Assembly: GCA_035531475.1 (NCBI GenBank)
Contig: DATKST010000025.1
Coordinates: forward strand, 7,722 to 71,721
Length of the DNA stretch: 64,000 bases
Direction: 5' to 3'
Origin: CALCEB01 sp035531475
GTDB lineage: Bacteria; Acidobacteriota; Terriglobia; UBA7540
Shown: in pieces, positions 61,276 through 64,000 of the stretch
Layout of the letters: the number at the start of each line of letters is the position of its first letter
How positions within the stretch are numbered: position 1 is the first letter of the stretch
The notes under the pieces: generated by a model
Seen by the model: the letters and a program-made list of their open reading frames with translations, nothing else
Told to the model about the DNA's origin: nothing
Database searches by the model: none
Program-made: the position numbers and the translations under genes

Positions 61276-62403
61276 ATGACGAAACCCATTTCGGTAACCA
61301 AGCGATTGACTCCCGCAGCGGTCGGCTACCGCATGCCCGCCGAATGGGAACCTCATGCCGCCACTTGGATCGCCTGGCCGCACAACCGCAGGGACTGGCC
61401 GGGAAAGTTCCTGCCCATCCCTTGGGTATTTGGCGAAATCGTCAGGAAGTTGGCACTATCGGAGACGGTCAACATCTTGGTGGCCTCGAAAACAGCGGAG
61501 CCTGGGGCGATTCGCCTCCTGAAAGCGGTGGGGGCGGACTTGGCTGCCATCAAGTTTTACCGCATCCCGACCGACCGGGTTTGGACTCGTGACTACGGCC
61601 CGGTTTTTTTGAAGCGAAGACCCGGCGCGAATTTGAAGCAGCCCGAACTGGCCATCGTCCGGTTCCGGTTCAATGGCTGGGCCAAGTACCCGGACTGCAA
61701 GCGCGACGATCATGTGTCGGAAGCTGTGGCAAAGGCTTTGAATTGCGTGCTGGTTAAGGCCCGCGCGGGGGATCGTGACTTTGTCCTGGAAGGCGGAAGC
61801 ATTGATGTGAACGGTGAAGGGGCGGTGATGACCACCGAAGAATGTCTCCTCGATTCAAAAGTTCAGACTCGAAATCCCGGGCTCTCCCGTCCGGAGATCG
61901 AAGCTGCGCTGGGTACGAACCTCGGTGTTGACCAGGTTATCTGGCTCGGGCGCGGCATCGCCGGAGACGACACACACGGGCACGTTGACGATTTCTGCCG
62001 TTTTGTGAGCCCGCGAACCGTGGTCCTGTGCCAGGAGGCCGTTCCGCATGATTCCAACTACCGCCCCCTTCAGGAAAACCGTGAGCGGTTGATGCAAGTG
62101 CGCTTGAAGGGTGGCTCCCAACTTGAAATTGTGGCGCTCCCCATGCCCCGCCCCTTGTATTTTAAGGGCCAGCGGCTACCCGCCAGCTACGCCAACTTCT
62201 ATATCGCCAACAACGTGATCCTGGTCCCAACGTTCAATGATCCCAAGGACCGGGCCGCGTTGGGGATTCTGGCGGATCTTTTTCCGGGCCGATCCGTCAT
62301 CGGGATTCACGCTGTTGACCTGGTCTGGGGACTTGGCACACTCCATTGCCTCACGCAGCAGCAACCGGCGGGCGCATTGGCCCGGCCGGACGCTTTCGGG
62401 TGA
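61276..62403 (+). CDS. aguA: Agmatine deiminase
   Basis: A 375-residue (from ATG 61276; 379 from a GTG at 61264) guanidine-modifying enzyme that converts agmatine to N-carbamoylputrescine in polyamine synthesis. Family features: MPAEWEPHAATWIAWPHN, RIPTDRVWTRDYGPVF, the active-site VLEGGSIDVNGEGAVMTTEECLLD, IAGDDTHGHVDDFCRF, and the catalytic Cys362 (counted from the GTG start) in GLGTLHCLTQQQP. The usual sequence there is GGGNIHCITQQ. It stands alone; the next element is a complete MITE copy. Confidence 0.92.
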   Translation: MTKPISVTKRLTPAAVGYRMPAEWEPHAATWIAWPHNRRDWPGKFLPIPWVFGEIVRKLALSETVNILVASKTAEPGAIRLLKAVGADLAAIKFYRIPTDRVWTRDYGPVFLKRRPGANLKQPELAIVRFRFNGWAKYPDCKRDDHVSEAVAKALNCVLVKARAGDRDFVLEGGSIDVNGEGAVMTTEECLLDSKVQTRNPGLSRPEIEAALGTNLGVDQVIWLGRGIAGDDTHGHVDDFCRFVSPRTVVLCQEAVPHDSNYRPLQENRERLMQVRLKGGSQLEIVALPMPRPLYFKGQRLPASYANFYIANNVILVPTFNDPKDRAALGILADLFPGRSVIGIHAVDLVWGLGTLHCLTQQQPAGALARPDAFG

Positions 62404-62417
62404 CTCGCGAGAAGGCG

Positions 62418-62599
62418 CTAACCCCAATACTGTTCAGTTAAGGTGAGTCTCATGATCTTGATGTCAGAGGCGTCGCCTCACCCCGACCCTCTCCCCGCCT
62501 GCGGGGAGAGGGAGAACCGCACAGCGGTGGGTGAGGGGCTCTGGTTCAACCGTGTGCATTATTCTCGAACGGACCTTAAGTGAACAGTATTGGCGCTAA
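62418..62599. mobile_element. MITE-like element, best-preserved copy
   Basis: The left end CTAACCCCAATACTGTTCA and the right end TGAACAGTATTGGCGCTAA are inverted repeats about 26 bases long with few mismatches. The interior matches copy A, with the CTCTCCCCGCCTGCGGGGAGAG core. GGCGCTAA is present at both ends and may be a target duplication overlapping the terminal repeat. Confidence 0.78.
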
Positions 62600-62677
62600 T
62601 CCAGATGATCCACGAGTGAAACTTCGAGAAAAAGCGGGTCGCATCGATACTTACACACTCTGAAGAGGCCGAATTCC

Positions 62678-63325
62678 ATGGGCATCGAACCTTCTGCAAA
62701 CCTCTGGTCAACCCGGGAGCATGCGTTGGACTATTTGCGCCGCGCCGATTCCATCCCACATCGCACTGAGGGCGAAGCCGTGCTTCTCGATACCGTGCCC
62801 ATCGAAGTGGAGAGCATTCTTGACCTGGGCAGCGGCGACGGCAGGCTGCTCCGGCTTTTGAAAGTGGACCGGCCCACGGCGCGTTATACGGCAGTCGATT
62901 TTTCTGCCGCCATGCTTGAAAAGTTGCGGAACAACTTCGGGCGCGATCCCTCCGTGGAGATTATCGAGCACGACCTTGAACATCCATTGCCCGTGAAGGG
63001 TCCTTTTGGCGCGGTGGTTTCCAGTTTCGCCATTCACCATCTTCCGGACGCAAGGAAGCGGTCCCTTTACTCCGAGATTTTTCAAATCCTTGTGCCGGGT
63101 GGCGTGTTCTGCAATCTGGAACACGTCTCTTCGCCCACGCCCACGCTCCACGAGAGGTTCATGAGCAGGCTGCAGCAACTCGCGCAACACGAAGATGCCT
63201 CCAACCAGCTCCTGGATGTGGAGACCCAATTGCGATGGCTCAATGAAATTGGTTTTGTAGACGTCGATTGCTATTGGAAGTGGCTGGAGTTGGCGCTGCT
63301 GGTTGGAAGGAAGCCGCAAAGCTAA
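62678..63325 (+). CDS. Class I SAM-dependent methyltransferase
   Basis: A 215-residue methyltransferase with motif I ILDLGSGDGRLLRLLK, the acidic strand TAVDFSAAMLEKL, and motifs DLEHPLPV, VVSSFAIHHLPDARKRSLYSEIFQILVPGGVFCNLEHV typical of small-molecule or lipid methyltransferases. Substrate unknown. Its stop overlaps the next gene's start by one base (TAATG), so the two are co-translated. Confidence 0.85.
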   Translation: MGIEPSANLWSTREHALDYLRRADSIPHRTEGEAVLLDTVPIEVESILDLGSGDGRLLRLLKVDRPTARYTAVDFSAAMLEKLRNNFGRDPSVEIIEHDLEHPLPVKGPFGAVVSSFAIHHLPDARKRSLYSEIFQILVPGGVFCNLEHVSSPTPTLHERFMSRLQQLAQHEDASNQLLDVETQLRWLNEIGFVDVDCYWKWLELALLVGRKPQS

Positions 63326-64000
63326 TGGAAGGATTCCTGACCAGTTCTATACGGCGATACTACGAGTTTGAAGTTCCTCCGCCGCGTCGCGATGGCGCCC
63401 GCTGGCCATTATTGATTGCGCTGCACGGCTACGAGGGCAACAAGGACTCAATGATGGCAGTGGCCCGCAGAGTGGCGGGCGCGGATATGGCCGTCATCTC
63501 GTTTCAGGCGCCCAACCAGTTCTTCATCCCGCAAGCGGCAGATGGCCGCGTCCAACCCGGGAACCGGCGCGTGGGATTTGGCTGGGGAACCACCTTCCGG
63601 ATGGAGGAATCCATCGCGCTTCACCACCAAAACATCCGGGCATTGATCAGCCTTGCATCGAAGCGGTTCCACGCGGACCGCAAGAAAGTTTTTCTGATGG
63701 CTTTTTCGCAGGCATGCTCTTACAACTACCGCTTCGTCTTCACTTATCCAAAGGCGGTGCTGGGAGCCATCAGCGTGTGCGGAGGATTGCCCTCCGATTG
63801 GGACTCGAACCCCCGCTTCCACGCGGCGCGGACCCACGTGCTGCACATTGCAGCGACCCAGGACGAATGGTATTCAACCGAGAAGAATCTGGAGATCCGG
63901 CGCATGCTTGCGGGCCGCGCCGCTTCGCTCGATTTTCGCTTTTACCGCACCAGCCACAAGTTCCCGCGTCCCGCGATTCATCACATCCGGAATTGGATTG
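63325..64000 (+). CDS. Alpha/beta hydrolase, carboxylesterase/phospholipase-like, cut by the window end
   Basis: The start overlaps the stop of the methyltransferase gene. About 225 residues are visible: LLIALHGYEGNKDSMMAV with the oxyanion-hole HG, the nucleophile region VFLMAFSQACSYNYR, an acid in IAATQDEWYS and a likely histidine in TSHKFPRP. In the PF02230-type family the nucleophile elbow is normally GFSQG; here both glycines are changed (AFSQA), which is uncommon and may alter activity. The stop codon is beyond the window. Confidence 0.75.
   Translation, partial: MEGFLTSSIRRYYEFEVPPPRRDGARWPLLIALHGYEGNKDSMMAVARRVAGADMAVISFQAPNQFFIPQAADGRVQPGNRRVGFGWGTTFRMEESIALHHQNIRALISLASKRFHADRKKVFLMAFSQACSYNYRFVFTYPKAVLGAISVCGGLPSDWDSNPRFHAARTHVLHIAATQDEWYSTEKNLEIRRMLAGRAASLDFRFYRTSHKFPRPAIHHIRNWI

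Overview
The window is GC-rich, densely coded bacterial chromosome. Several features point to Acidobacteriota: a large TonB-dependent receptor with an N-terminal carboxypeptidase-regulatory domain, two sigma-54 activators with GAF domains, a GMC oxidoreductase paired with a gluconate 2-dehydrogenase subunit 3-like protein, a secreted GH84 enzyme, and many short palindromic intergenic repeats. This placement is an inference from gene content; no rRNA, tRNA or CRISPR array was seen.

Layout. 0-5.5 kb: a sigma-54 regulator cut by the window edge, an O-methyltransferase, an exported IPT/TIG protein and a tRNA nucleotidyltransferase. 5.5-12.8 kb: a 47-residue membrane protein, a Gfo/Idh/MocA dehydrogenase, a secreted GH84 hexosaminidase, an exported methyltransferase and a DapF homologue whose two catalytic cysteines are both serine. 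12.8-20.2 kb, all minus strand: membrane glycosyltransferase, PfkB kinase, MTA phosphorylase, MBL hydrolase, methylmalonyl-CoA epimerase, MeaB and acyl-CoA dehydrogenase, mostly propionate/methylmalonyl and nucleoside salvage functions. 20.3-28 kb: TPR protein, threonine aldolase, Tat-exported C45 hydrolase, HemW, YjbQ, then a decayed stretch with remnants of three genes (a DUF6788-like gene, purU, and a widespread gene of unknown function) around a GntR regulator. 28-34.2 kb: a tripartite efflux operon with two different DHA2 transporters. 34.4-38.5 kb: radical SAM protein, STAS protein and a double-GAF sigma-54 activator, with a -24/-12 promoter and a 20-bp palindrome in front of the STAS gene. 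39-43.4 kb: GMC oxidoreductase pair, adenosine-specific kinase, and an AbrB/RelE toxin-antitoxin cassette flanked by a 25-bp direct repeat, its toxin interrupted by a stop codon. 43.4-51.3 kb, minus strand: aminotransferase, HAD phosphatase, PaaK-like ligase, GT28 glycosyltransferase, FabF, acyl carrier protein and a lone receiver domain, a possible lipid or acyl-conjugate locus. 51.7-56.3 kb: a candidate small RNA with its own promoter and terminator, then a TetR-HlyD-ABC efflux operon. 56.3-64 kb: TonB receptor, a second radical SAM protein, agmatine deiminase, a methyltransferase and an alpha/beta hydrolase cut by the window end.

The intergenic DNA is unusually structured. At least seven copies of a roughly 185-bp MITE-like element are recognisable; the two best copies have terminal inverted repeats beginning CTAACCCCAATRCTGTTCA around a shared REP-like core. 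Three copies of cloverleaf-like repeats, one nested snap-back element and several perfect hairpins are also present. Observations judged most worth checking: the Ser/Ser DapF, the candidate sRNA, the sigma-54/STAS circuit, the toxin-antitoxin cassette with direct repeats, and the MITE family.
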